Both the position numbers and the translations under genes were made by a program. Below the pieces are notes generated by a model. It was given only the letters and a program-made list of their open reading frames with translations, did no database searches and was not told the origin of the DNA. Positions 9,019 to 17,554 of a stretch of DNA of 64,000 nt are shown in pieces (within the stretch, counting starts at the first letter, position 1; the number at the start of each line of letters is the position of its first letter). The DNA is from Asticcacaulis currens (lineage in GTDB: Bacteria; Pseudomonadota; Alphaproteobacteria; Caulobacterales; Caulobacteraceae), in the NCBI RefSeq assembly GCF_028550395.1, contig NZ_JAQQKW010000009.1, positions 62,001-126,000 of the forward strand. The letters are read 5' to 3'.

Positions 9019-10395
9019 ATGTACGACGCAAGCCGCCCGGTAGAATCCCGCGACCGCCCTCGCATCGCCATTGTGGGCACCGGGATTTCCGGATTGTCGG
9101 CGGCGTGGCATCTGGATACCTATGCCGACATCACGGTGTTTGAAAAAGAAGATCGGCCCGGCGGCCATAGTCACAGCGTCAATATCGGCAGCACCGAAAG
9201 CCCGCTGTGGGTCGATATGGGCTTTATCGTCTTTAATATCCCTTGCTACCCCAATCTGACGGCCCTGCTCGATCATATCGGCGCACCGCATCAGTCCTCT
9301 GACATGTCGTTCGGCGTCTCCATCGACAAGGGGCGGCTGGAATACGCTTCAGTGTCTCTGGCCGGGCTTCTGGCGCAATGGGGCAATGTAGTGCGCCCGC
9401 GCTTCCTGCGCCTGATGTGGGATCTGGTACGCTTCTACAAGACCGCCCCGCTCGATCACAAGGCGCGTCAGGACGAGCGCCTGACCCTGGGCGAGTATCT
9501 GATCAGCCGGCGCTATTCACGGCCCTTTATCGAGGATCATCTGGTGCCGCAGGCCGCTGCCATCTGGTCCACCTCCGCCGCCGAGGTGATGGACTATCCG
9601 TTCCGCGCCTTCATGACCTTCTTTGAAAACCACGGCCTGCTGAAGCTCAATCTGGCCGAACGCATCCAGTGGCGCACCGTCACCGGCGGCTCGCAGGCCT
9701 ATGTCGAGCGTCTGACCGCCCCGTTCAGACACCGCATCCGCACCCACTGTGGCATTGTGACGGCCGAACGCCACGCCGAGGGCGTCACCCTGACCGATAC
9801 GCGCGGCGAGGCTCATCACTTCGATGAGGTGGTGTTCGCCACGCACGCGCACGACACCTTGCGTATATTGGGCGACAATGCCACACCGCAGGAAGCGAAG
9901 GTGCTGTCGGCCTTCCGCTACACCGACAACGAAGTGGTGATGCACACGGACGCCAGCCTGATGCCGCGACGCCGTCACGCCTGGGCGAGCTGGAACTATA
10001 TTGGCCGCAAGGACGAGATGACGGCGGGGCGTATGCTGTGCGTCACCTACTGGATGAACCTGCTGCAAAACCTGCCGGGTCGGGACGTGTTCGTGACGCT
10101 CAACCCCGTCACGCCGATTGCCGAAGACAAGGTGATCAAGCGCATGATGTTCGACCATCCCCTGTTCGATCAGGCCGCCATCGCCGCCCAGACGCAGTTG
10201 GGAGCCTTACAGGGCGTCAACCGCACTTGGTTCTGCGGGGCCTATTTCGGCGCGGGCTTCCACGAGGACGGCCTGCAATCGGGGCTGGCCGTCGCCGAGG
10301 CCATCAGCGGCGTTTCGCGTCCGTGGGCCTTCGACTGGGGCCGCTCGCGCATCTTCTGGCAACCGGCCCGCACCCTGCTGGAGGCGGCGGAATGA
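9019..10395 (+). CDS. NAD/FAD-binding amine-oxidase-like flavoprotein
   Basis: A 458-residue flavoprotein with an N-terminal FAD-binding Rossmann motif (VGTGISGLSAAWHL at about residues 19-32). A second dinucleotide signature (FEKEDRPGGHSHSV) follows. The C-terminal flavin segment is WFCGAYFGAGFHEDGLQSGL. This family is habitually clustered with DUF1365 and CFA-like methyltransferases and is sigmaE-controlled in relatives. Related proteins are thought to desaturate or oxidise acyl chains, so a lipid substrate is the best inference. The ATG at 9019 sits 6 nt after AGGAG; the ATG at 9013 lies too close to that ribosome site. It overlaps DUF1365 by 4 bp. Confidence 0.87.
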   Translation: MYDASRPVESRDRPRIAIVGTGISGLSAAWHLDTYADITVFEKEDRPGGHSHSVNIGSTESPLWVDMGFIVFNIPCYPNLTALLDHIGAPHQSSDMSFGVSIDKGRLEYASVSLAGLLAQWGNVVRPRFLRLMWDLVRFYKTAPLDHKARQDERLTLGEYLISRRYSRPFIEDHLVPQAAAIWSTSAAEVMDYPFRAFMTFFENHGLLKLNLAERIQWRTVTGGSQAYVERLTAPFRHRIRTHCGIVTAERHAEGVTLTDTRGEAHHFDEVVFATHAHDTLRILGDNATPQEAKVLSAFRYTDNEVVMHTDASLMPRRRHAWASWNYIGRKDEMTAGRMLCVTYWMNLLQNLPGRDVFVTLNPVTPIAEDKVIKRMMFDHPLFDQAAIAAQTQLGALQGVNRTWFCGAYFGAGFHEDGLQSGLAVAEAISGVSRPWAFDWGRSRIFWQPARTLLEAAE

Positions 10396-11234
10396 TGCGC
10401 CCGGCCCTCTATGCTGGCCCCGTCATGCACCACCGCTTTGCGCCCAAGGTGCACCATCTGGAATATTCAGTGTTTCAGATCCTGTTCGATCTCGACCACC
10501 TCGACCAAAGCCTGAAACCCTTAAAGACGCTCGGCTTCAACCGTCTCAATCTGCTGGGTTTTTATGAGCGTGATCACGGCCCGGTCAGGGGCGACACGGC
10601 TACACCGCTGCGCGAGCGGATCATCGCCTTCCTGACGCCACAGGGTCTTTACGAGGCGGGCGACCGGCTGTTCCTGCTGGCCATGCCGCGCGTTCTGGGC
10701 TTCGTATTCAACCCGATCAGCCTCTATTTCGTCGAAAAGGCCGATGGCGACCTGCGCGCCGTGGTCTATCAGGTCAACAACACCTTCGGCGACCGCCATT
10801 GCTACGTCCTGCCGGTGCAGGACAAGGGCCGCCTGCATCAGGCGGCGGGCAAGCGGCTGCACGTCTCGCCGTTTATGGATATGGACATGGCCTACAGCTT
10901 CGACCTGACCCCGCCGGAGGCGCGCTTTGGTCTGCGCATCCTGCTGGAGCAGGTGCGCCCCGAAGGCCGCGCAAAGATGCTGGTCGCCAGCTTCAATGCC
11001 CAACGCGAGGCGCTGAACGACCGCGTGCTGATGAAATACTTCCTCACCATGCCGCTGATGACCTTAAAGGTCGTGTGGGGCATCCATTGGGAAGCGCTGA
11101 AAATCTGGCTCAAGGGCGTCAAATACCGCCCCGGCCCCAAACATGCCCCGGACGTGTTCAGCGTGGGTCAGCCGCTCCCCTCTTCCTACGCCCCCGGTGT
11201 GCCGGGAGAGGTGGCACCGCGTGAAGCGCGATGA
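10392..11234 (+). CDS. DUF1365 family protein
   Basis: A 280-residue protein of the DUF1365 family, starting MMRPALYAGPVMHHRFAPK. Conserved blocks visible are HRFAPKVHHLEYSVF, RVLGFVFNPISLYF, VNNTFGDRHCYVL and KRLHVSPFMDMDMAYSF. Enzymatic role unknown; always linked to the flavoprotein upstream and to CFA-like methyltransferases, so probably a partner in acyl-chain modification. The ATG overlaps the stop of the flavoprotein gene (ATGA). The last 20 or so residues (Pro/Ser/Gly/Ala-rich, ending EVAPREAR) are encoded by a palindromic repeat like the one at 14345, so the tail is probably not part of the folded domain. Confidence 0.85.
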   Translation: MMRPALYAGPVMHHRFAPKVHHLEYSVFQILFDLDHLDQSLKPLKTLGFNRLNLLGFYERDHGPVRGDTATPLRERIIAFLTPQGLYEAGDRLFLLAMPRVLGFVFNPISLYFVEKADGDLRAVVYQVNNTFGDRHCYVLPVQDKGRLHQAAGKRLHVSPFMDMDMAYSFDLTPPEARFGLRILLEQVRPEGRAKMLVASFNAQREALNDRVLMKYFLTMPLMTLKVVWGIHWEALKIWLKGVKYRPGPKHAPDVFSVGQPLPSSYAPGVPGEVAPREAR

Positions 11235-11286
11235 CGGAGGGGGCGTCGCGAGTGTTTCAACATATCCTCTGATCGTTGAAGCTAGC

Positions 11287-11386
11287 GCGAAATGACTTTG
11301 AGTGGAATCGTCATTTCGCTCTAAATTTTTGTTTTGTCGCGGTGTTTTTGCGGAAAACCGCTCACACTTTTCCGCACATCGCTCTG
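11287..11386. repeat. Intergenic palindromic repeats after DUF1365
   Basis: Two adjacent inverted repeats. The first is a perfect 10-bp stem, GCGAAATGAC (11287-11296) / GTCATTTCGC (11310-11319), followed by TCTAAA. The second (11331-11386) has GCGGAAAACCGCTC and CACACTTTTCCGC and ends ATCGCTCT. It resembles sequences at 20203-20260 and 35212-35262, so it is probably a dispersed alphaproteobacterial repeat. No reading frame of note. Confidence 0.5.
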
Positions 11387-11389
11387 AAG

Positions 11390-11452
11390 AAGCCCCCACC
11401 ACCCTCTACGCTTCGCTTGATGGTCCCCTCCCCGGCAAGCCGGGGAGGTATA
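11390..11452. repeat. AAGCCCCCACCACC / GGGGAGGTAT repeat, copy 1
   Basis: Starts AAGCCCCCACCACC and ends with a perfect 10-bp hairpin, arms CCTCCCCGGC (11427-11436) and GCCGGGGAGG (11439-11448), then TATAA. A second copy with a different loop-proximal sequence lies at 34168-34253, and shorter relatives at 43105 and 49367. It sits just past the end of the GH31 gene, where the hairpin may also help end transcription. Confidence 0.6.
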
Positions 11453-11464
11453 AGACATGCGTGA

Positions 11465-14338
11465 TTACGGCCGCTTCACCTTCACCGCATTGCCCGAATA
11501 GGCGACGCTGATGGCCGGGGCGTCGAAGTCGGTCGTCTTGTCGCCCGCCTTCAGGAAGCGCACCTTGAAGGTCCGCGCCGCCACCATCTTGTCGTACTGG
11601 CCCGTGCGCGCCCCGATGGTCAGTTCGCCGGTCTTGTCATTATAGCTGAACGGGATGCGGGTGAACTTGCCCTTCTCATAGCCATTCGACACACCATCGT
11701 CCTCATAGAGGCTGTAGCGGCCATCGGCACCCGTATAGACATTGATCGTCAGCGGCGCGTCCGGCTTTTCATCGACATACTGTATGACCGGACCCATCGG
11801 CAGGATCGCCCCGGCCCTGACGAACAGCGGCAACTGATCGAGCGGAGCCGCGACGGTCTGCGTCTGACCGCCCTTCACCGTCTCGCCCGTATAGGCATTG
11901 TACCAGTTGGTGCCCGCCGGGAAATACACGCTGCGTGACGTGGCCTGATACTTGGTGACCGGCGCGACCAGTATCGACTTGCCGAACATATAGGCGTCCT
12001 TGACGTCCTTGCCCCTGGCATCCGTCGGGAAGTCCAGCGCGAAGCCGCGCATGATCGGAGCCGACTCGTAATGGGCGTCTGCTGCCGCCGAATAGATGTA
12101 CGGCATCAGGCGGTACCGCAGCTCAAGGAACCACACCATATTGGCGCGCATGGGCGAACCCGGGGGCGAGATTTCGTGGATTTCGCGCTTCACGCCTTCG
12201 CCGTGCGAGCGGAAGAGCGGCGAGAAGGCCCCGAACTGCCACCAGCGCTGGTTCAGCTCACGCCATTCCTTCAGGTCCTCCGCCGTGCCCGTGCCACCGG
12301 CGGCGCGGTTTTCCTGAAGTCCGCCGACATCCTTGCCCTGAAAGCGCGTTTCCTGCGCATAGCCACCGATGTCATGCGTCCAGTTTGGTACGCCGGAGAA
12401 GCCGGTTTGCACGCCCGCCGAAATCTGATCGTACAGATTGTCCCAGGTGCCGACCACATCGCCCGACCACACGGCAGCGGCGTTACGCTGCACGCCGGCA
12501 AAGCCCGAACGGGTCAGTATGAACTGACGCTTGTCCGGCTGATCGGCTTTCAGGCCGTCATACATGGCCTGAGAATTCATGGTCGCATAGGCGTTGTGGA
12601 CCAGCGCACCTGGCCCCATCTGGGTCGGGGTGATCAGCTCGGCAAACTCCTCCGGGCTGGTGTTGGAGCGCACGTCCGGCTCGGTATTGTCCATCCACCA
12701 GGCGTCGAAGCCGTATTTGACCAGACCTTCCTTCATCTGGCGGTAATAGATGTCGCGCGCTTCCTTGTTATAGGGCGAATAGTGGCTGTTGAGGTAACCC
12801 GGCCCCACCCAGTCCTTAAAGCCCAGCTCGACATTGCGGCGCCACATATAGCCCTTGGCGTCCAGCTCCTTGTAGTTGGCGGTATTGGGATAGAACTTGC
12901 CCCAGATCGAAATCATGATGTGGGCGTTCTGTTTGTGCACCTCATCAACCAGCTTTTGCGGATCGGGGAAGCGAACCGGGTCGAAGGTGTGGCTGCCCCA
13001 CTGGTCTTCGGGCCAGTAGAACCAGTCCTGCACGATATTGTCGATCGGCCACCTGTTGTCACGATAGGTTTTGAGCACCCCCAGAAGCTGATCCTGCGTC
13101 TCATAGCGCTGGCGCGACTGCCAGAAGCCATAGGCCCATTTCGGCATCATCGGTGGCTTGCCTGTGACGGTGTGATAGCCGGAAATGACGCCCTCAAGGC
13201 TGTCGGCGGAGATGAAGTAATAGGTCAGGCCCGTGCCCGCCTCTGAGGTGAAGCGCAGCGAGTGTGTGTCCGCCGCCGGTTCCGGGTTGGAATGGTGCAG
13301 CGAGATCAGGCCGCCCGACGGCAGCCACTCGACCTGAAGCTTCACCGGCTTGTTTTTGGCGAAGGTCTGCTCGAAATTGTTGTACCAGGCGTTCCAGCCC
13401 ATACGCCAGATGCCGTGATCGAAGATCGTCTTGCCATCGACCTTCATCGTCACATAATCCGAGGCAAACAGGCGCATCTTGTGCACGCCCGGCGTGTCCG
13501 AGGCGGCCGAGCCTTCCCAGACGACCTTAACTTTTTTGCCCGTCGTCGCGGCCTTGCTCAGCGCCGGATCGGTCGGCCAGTACTTATCGACATCGCTCAG
13601 GAACTGATAGCGGATGTCGGGCTCAACGCGCGTCAGGATCAGTTTGTCATCAACGTAATATTTGGCGGTCAGGCCCTTGGAACCATCGAGCGCCGTCAGT
13701 TTCAGATCGCGGCTGGCCAGACCGAAGCGCACCGGATTGCCAAAGCGCGTGACCGAATTGTTGTCCCACAGCACGCCGTAATTCTTGTCCGACAGCACGA
13801 AGGGGATGCCGATATCCATATTGTGCTGGCGCAGCTCGATGTCTTCGCCATTGAGGTTCATCTGGGCGTTCTGGTGCTGCCCCAGACCGTAAAAGGCCTC
13901 GGTCGTGCCGGGGTTGAACTGGGCGCTGGTCGCCACATAGGGCTTACCCTCGACCGTCACCGGGGTGATGGCGCTCCTGACCTCTTTCAGGACCGGCTGG
14001 CCCTTGGCGTTGAAGAAGGTCAGGCGGCCGGTGCTGAGATTGACCTGCGCTGAGGCGGCAGCGGCTTTAACGGTCACGGTGCCCTTGCCATCGGACACGG
14101 TGAACTTGCCTTCCGGCTTGGCCACGGCCATCAGCGACGGCAGTTGTTCGCGCGCCGGGTCATCGACGCCGACCACCTGAATGATCGAGTCGCTGATGAC
14201 ATTGAGGCGGATTTCCTTCGCCGTGCCGGTATCCGGCTTGACCACAATGCCGGTATCGGTGCGGCTGTAGGTCCCGGCCAGCGCCGTGGAGGCCATCAGG
14301 GCGACGGCCAGCGTCGAGGCGTAGATATAGGGTTTCAT
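11465..14338 (-). CDS. GH31 glycosidase with PA14 insert, probable alpha-xylosidase
   Basis: A 957-residue secreted enzyme with a Sec signal peptide (1-21, ALAG). It has an N-terminal GH31 beta-sandwich, then an inserted PA14-like domain at roughly 215-370 (KYYVDDKLI... VKVVWEGSAASDTPGVHKMRLFA). The GH31 barrel holds the nucleophile Asp550 (WWMDNTEPD) and probable acid/base Asp627 (WSGDVVGTW). A DUF5110-type C-terminal sandwich (YTGADGRYSLYEDDG) ends the protein. A PA14 domain in this place is characteristic of xyloglucan-active alpha-xylosidases such as Cellvibrio Xyl31A, which remove xylose from the non-reducing end of xyloglucan oligosaccharides. The GH35 gene next door supports this. Substrate is inferred, not shown. 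Confidence 0.85.
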   Translation of the reverse strand: MKPYIYASTLAVALMASTALAGTYSRTDTGIVVKPDTGTAKEIRLNVISDSIIQVVGVDDPAREQLPSLMAVAKPEGKFTVSDGKGTVTVKAAAASAQVNLSTGRLTFFNAKGQPVLKEVRSAITPVTVEGKPYVATSAQFNPGTTEAFYGLGQHQNAQMNLNGEDIELRQHNMDIGIPFVLSDKNYGVLWDNNSVTRFGNPVRFGLASRDLKLTALDGSKGLTAKYYVDDKLILTRVEPDIRYQFLSDVDKYWPTDPALSKAATTGKKVKVVWEGSAASDTPGVHKMRLFASDYVTMKVDGKTIFDHGIWRMGWNAWYNNFEQTFAKNKPVKLQVEWLPSGGLISLHHSNPEPAADTHSLRFTSEAGTGLTYYFISADSLEGVISGYHTVTGKPPMMPKWAYGFWQSRQRYETQDQLLGVLKTYRDNRWPIDNIVQDWFYWPEDQWGSHTFDPVRFPDPQKLVDEVHKQNAHIMISIWGKFYPNTANYKELDAKGYMWRRNVELGFKDWVGPGYLNSHYSPYNKEARDIYYRQMKEGLVKYGFDAWWMDNTEPDVRSNTSPEEFAELITPTQMGPGALVHNAYATMNSQAMYDGLKADQPDKRQFILTRSGFAGVQRNAAAVWSGDVVGTWDNLYDQISAGVQTGFSGVPNWTHDIGGYAQETRFQGKDVGGLQENRAAGGTGTAEDLKEWRELNQRWWQFGAFSPLFRSHGEGVKREIHEISPPGSPMRANMVWFLELRYRLMPYIYSAAADAHYESAPIMRGFALDFPTDARGKDVKDAYMFGKSILVAPVTKYQATSRSVYFPAGTNWYNAYTGETVKGGQTQTVAAPLDQLPLFVRAGAILPMGPVIQYVDEKPDAPLTINVYTGADGRYSLYEDDGVSNGYEKGKFTRIPFSYNDKTGELTIGARTGQYDKMVAARTFKVRFLKAGDKTTDFDAPAISVAYSGNAVKVKRP

Positions 14339-14344
14339 CTGTCT

Positions 14345-14464
14345 TCTCCCGAATATCTCTTCTCCTTTGAGGGAGAAGGTGGCGCGTCAGCGCCGGATGA
14401 GGGGGCATTCAGGACGGCCTGAGCGTCCCCTCACCCCAACCCTCTCCCCGCAGGGGAGAGGGGG
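14345..14464. repeat. Palindromic repeats between the GH31 and GH35 genes
   Basis: The left part reads GGGAGAAGGTGGCGCG...CAGCGCCGGATGAGGGGG. The right part is a perfect 10-bp hairpin, CCCTCTCCCC (14440-14449) / GGGGAGAGGG (14453-14462). The left half resembles the sequence encoding the tail of the DUF1365 protein near 11200. It fills most of the 133-bp gap and may uncouple or stabilise the two parts of the transcript. Confidence 0.6.
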
Positions 14465-14471
14465 TTGAACA

Positions 14472-16133
14472 TTAATACGTCGCCAGTTTGACCTTGAGCA
14501 CGGCCGGCTGGCCGGTCAGGTTCAGGCCGTAGTCGGTCTGGTCGCCATTCCACACGAAATCGACGACCCACTGGCCGTTTTCAAAGTGCCCCTGCTCGAC
14601 CGAACGGAAGATCAGGTTCTTGCCCTTGGTTTTGGGGCCAAGCCCGAAATTCAGCCGGGCGTGGACGCCGGTGACCAGAAATTCGTCTTCGGAAAGCTGC
14701 GCCACGACCACGCCGCCATTGGGCTTTTCGCGGCCCGGCACCGGATCGACCTTGCCCATCCACGTCCATTCGGTCAGGCCGAACTGCCACTCCCCATAGA
14801 GCACGTCGAGTTTCCACTTGCCGCCCAGGTCGATCGTTTGCGGCTTGCGGTCATCGGCCTCCGACACACCCCAGACGGGGTTTTCATAGGCGATTTTGGC
14901 CCAGTCGCGCATCATCGGCGCAAACAGGGCGTATTTTTCCCGAAACGGCTTCAGGCCCTCCGGCGACATGTCCTTGCCGCCCAGCGGGTAGTTGGTATAG
15001 CCCGTATAGTCGATACCGAACGGCGAGAAACCGATGCCGCCGCGGCCGAAGACGCTGAAAATATAGCGGGCAAATTCGGTATCAGAGCCCGTTTCCGGCA
15101 CAAACAGCGGATTCTCGAACTTCGAATAGAGGCTCAGCACAGCCTCGTAATTGGCCGAGTCGCGCTTATAGATATCGGGGGCGATGATATCGATGGCCGG
15201 GGCTGCCGCCTGATAGATGTCGATGACATTGTGGGTCGGCCCACCTGACGAATAGGTCTCCGGCCCCACCTCGATCAACGGCTCACGCAGCGCCGCATTG
15301 ACGTACATGGGCAGGTCATAGACGGCGCGACCGGCGGCCGCGATCTCATTGATATAGCTGGCGATATGCCAGGCGTGGAAATATTCGTCGGCGTGTTTGC
15401 CGAACACCACGCTCCACGTGCCGCCCTTGCTGATCCCCTTCTTTTTGAGCAGCGCCTGAGGCACCGGCCCGTTGAAGACCTTTTCCGCCTTGGGCGAATA
15501 GTCGCGCACACTGCCATAGGTGCCGGACTCGTTCTGCGGCTGGATCATGATGACCGTGTGCTGGTCGCCGTCGATCTTTTTCAGGTGCGTCATCAGGGCG
15601 ACAAAGGCCTTCTTGTCGGCCTCCAGCGTCGTGCGCTCCATCGGCGACAGGCAATAGGACATCGTACCGTCTTTTTTGGTGATACGCGGGAAGCGCTTGT
15701 TGTCGAGCTTCACCCAGTCCGGCGTATAGTTGGGCGAGGTGTTTTTCCACGTCCCGAACCACAACAGCACCAGACGCACATGGTTCTGACGCGCCTGTTT
15801 CACCAGCTCATCGACATAAGCGAAGTCGAACTGGCCTTCCTTGGGCTCGATCTGCTCCCAGGCCACCGGAATTTCCAGCGTATTGGCCTGAATATCCTTG
15901 ATCGCCGGCCACACCTTGGGCAGTTGCGCCACGTAGTTGGACGAATTATTGGCCTGCGCCCCCAGAATAAGGTACGGCGCGCCATCGACCATCAGCGCCG
16001 CCTTGCCGTTCTTTTTGACCACCTGCGGCAATGGCTTGTTTTGCGCCCATGCCTCAACGGCGGGCACAAGAGACAAGGCCGCGCTGACCACAGCGACGGA
16101 CATCCACAGACGGCGCGATACTCTTATACCCAT
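14472..16133 (-). CDS. GH35 beta-galactosidase (DUF5597 type), xyloglucan-related
   Basis: A 553-residue protein with an N-terminal signal peptide (about 1-31, ending AWAQ). The GH35 barrel carries the acid/base Glu202 in QPQNESGTYG and nucleophile Glu347 in VPETGSD. A C-terminal DUF5597-like sandwich follows. These catalytic positions are close to those I recall for Cellvibrio Bgl35A (Glu205 and Glu349), which removes galactose from xyloglucan side chains. The start ATG at 16133 has AGGGGAG 6 nt upstream; longer in-frame starts exist but would bury the signal peptide. Probably co-transcribed with the GH31 gene. Expected location periplasm or outer membrane. Confidence 0.87.
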   Translation of the reverse strand: MGIRVSRRLWMSVAVVSAALSLVPAVEAWAQNKPLPQVVKKNGKAALMVDGAPYLILGAQANNSSNYVAQLPKVWPAIKDIQANTLEIPVAWEQIEPKEGQFDFAYVDELVKQARQNHVRLVLLWFGTWKNTSPNYTPDWVKLDNKRFPRITKKDGTMSYCLSPMERTTLEADKKAFVALMTHLKKIDGDQHTVIMIQPQNESGTYGSVRDYSPKAEKVFNGPVPQALLKKKGISKGGTWSVVFGKHADEYFHAWHIASYINEIAAAGRAVYDLPMYVNAALREPLIEVGPETYSSGGPTHNVIDIYQAAAPAIDIIAPDIYKRDSANYEAVLSLYSKFENPLFVPETGSDTEFARYIFSVFGRGGIGFSPFGIDYTGYTNYPLGGKDMSPEGLKPFREKYALFAPMMRDWAKIAYENPVWGVSEADDRKPQTIDLGGKWKLDVLYGEWQFGLTEWTWMGKVDPVPGREKPNGGVVVAQLSEDEFLVTGVHARLNFGLGPKTKGKNLIFRSVEQGHFENGQWVVDFVWNGDQTDYGLNLTGQPAVLKVKLATY

Positions 16134-16352
16134 GCACGGCTCCCCTGACTGGCCGATGCGACGCAGCGGCTTTTTGACGGACACCTGAGGTCCGCGTCTG
16201 AACTTCGCTTGAGGGATAAACAGCCGCCCGCCTTTTTTTAGACGGTGCGTCTGCACCGCACTGTTCCCTCGCCTTGTACGCCGCTGAGCAAAGCGGCATT
16301 TTTTTTATTATACAATTGTCTTAATCATCATCGGATTAGGGCGCAAGGGCAA

Positions 16353-16374
16353 AAAATGATAACGCTATCATTTT
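16353..16374. promoter_or_regulatory. LacI-type operator palindrome
   Basis: Core AATGATAACGCTATCATT (16355-16372) is an 18-bp inverted repeat with a central CG and one mismatched pair, extended by two A/T pairs on each side. The central CG and the even symmetry are typical of LacI/GalR-family operators rather than of FadR-type GntR sites (which favour TGGT...ACCA). It lies 220 bp before the GH35 start. No LacI-family gene is in the window. Confidence 0.55.
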
Positions 16375-16426
16375 CAACCGTTTTCACATGTGCGCGCGTG
16401 TCCGGCCCCCTCTGTCGCGTCTTATG

Positions 16427-16551
16427 CCAACGGCCGAAGATGCTGACCGCATCCGGTCGTTGAAGACACGAGACTGTCTCATATGTCTCAGTGACATGAG
16501 ACAGTCTCGAAAGGCATACCCAGAGTCATTTTCAATGACCCTTGGTCTTAT
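16427..16551. repeat. Triple-hairpin intergenic repeat, copy 2
   Basis: Hairpin 1 is CAACGGCCGAAGATGC...GCATCCGGTCGTTG. Hairpin 2 is a perfect 14-bp stem, CGAGACTGTCTCAT (16469-16482) / ATGAGACAGTCTCG (16496-16509). Hairpin 3 is ACCCAGAGTCA / TGACCCTTGGT around TTTTCAA, with two mismatches. Same order and spacing as the copies at 5442 and 40775. It lies just upstream of the GntR-family gene. Confidence 0.78.
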
Positions 16552-16617
16552 TTGTCATTAATGCTGGACAAGCGGCGGAAACATCGGTGATTACTCATCT
16601 TATAACAAGACTCAGAT

Positions 16618-17346
16618 ATGCCTACAGGCCCCTTATTCATGCGTACGCAACACGGCGTCAGCCTCACCTACGGACTTCTGGAAACGCTCGGTCAATCCAT
16701 CGTGGCCGGTCATTATGACAGCACCGGCTTTCCGACGGAGGCCGAACTGTGCCTGCGCTTCGCCGCCAGCCGCACCGTCGCGCGCGAAGCGGTGAAGATG
16801 CTGACCGCCAAGGGCCTGCTGAGCGCCCGGCCGCGTCAGGGGACCAAGGTCGAACCCGTCAGCCGCTGGAACCTGCTCGATCCGGACGTCACGCGCTGGC
16901 TGATGGAACGCCCCTTCTCCAACACCATCTACCGCGAATTCACCGAGGTGCGGCTGGCTATCGAGCCCGTGGCCGCGTCTCTGGCCGCCCAGCACGCCGA
17001 CCGCAAGGACATCAAGGCCATCCGCGACGGCCTGAACGGAATGCGCGAGCACGCGGCCGAACACGATCAGGCGCTTGCCGCCGATATCGAATTCCACGTT
17101 GCCATCCTGCGCGCGTCAGGCAACCCCTTCTTCTGGCAGTTGCGCGAACTGATCAATACGGCCCTGCGCCTGTCGATCGGCGTCACCAACAAGATTTCCG
17201 GCCACACCGCCTCCATCCCGGCCCACGAAGCCGTGCTGATCGCCATTGAAAAAGGCGATGCCGACGGGGCCCTGCACGCCATGCGCGCCATCCTGCTGGA
17301 ATCGCTGGAACTGATCAAGACCTACGATCCGGCGGTCGGAGAGTAA
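16618..17346 (+). CDS. GntR-family transcription regulator, FadR subfamily (FCD domain)
   Basis: A 242-residue DNA-binding protein. The N-terminal winged helix-turn-helix (about 10-80) includes FPTEAELCLRFAASRTVAREAVKML. The C-terminal all-helical FCD ligand domain (about 100-230) has metal-ligand candidates in DIEFHVAIL and IPAHEAVL. FCD regulators usually respond to organic acids or sugar acids. Divergent orientation to the GH35-GH31 operon makes that operon a plausible target. A second ATG at 16639 (MRTQHG) is an equally reasonable start, since no clear ribosome site supports 16618. Similarity to galactonate- or gluconate-type regulators is a guess. Confidence 0.85.
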   Translation: MPTGPLFMRTQHGVSLTYGLLETLGQSIVAGHYDSTGFPTEAELCLRFAASRTVAREAVKMLTAKGLLSARPRQGTKVEPVSRWNLLDPDVTRWLMERPFSNTIYREFTEVRLAIEPVAASLAAQHADRKDIKAIRDGLNGMREHAAEHDQALAADIEFHVAILRASGNPFFWQLRELINTALRLSIGVTNKISGHTASIPAHEAVLIAIEKGDADGALHAMRAILLESLELIKTYDPAVGE

Positions 17347-17554
17347 GCACGGTCCGGGGGGTGGGACGATCGACCATCGCAAAGAAGACGCCATCCTGCA
17401 TCGCCAGTTTGAACTGGACGAGGACGGGAGTGTTGATCTCTATGTCTGGCGGCCCTTTGCGGAGACGGACGCCAGATGGGCCTGTACCTTCCTCATCGAA
17501 GGCTTAGGCGCAAAAAAGCCGAAGAACGCCTACGGCGTTGACGCCGCTCAGGCT

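Larger units (their letters stand above)
16134..16617. other. 484-bp divergent regulatory region, GH35 / GntR
   Basis: No convincing gene. It contains an operator-like palindrome at 16353-16374, a T/A-rich stretch with a TATACAATTGTC segment (16310-16320), and the second copy of the triple-hairpin repeat (16427-16551). Promoters for the leftward glycosidase operon and the rightward regulator must lie here. Confidence 0.6.

Noticed and set aside
16134-16256. Longer N-terminus of the GH35 enzyme starting at 16256
   Set aside because: Would place 41 non-conserved residues in front of a normal signal peptide; the ATG at 16133 has an excellent ribosome site.
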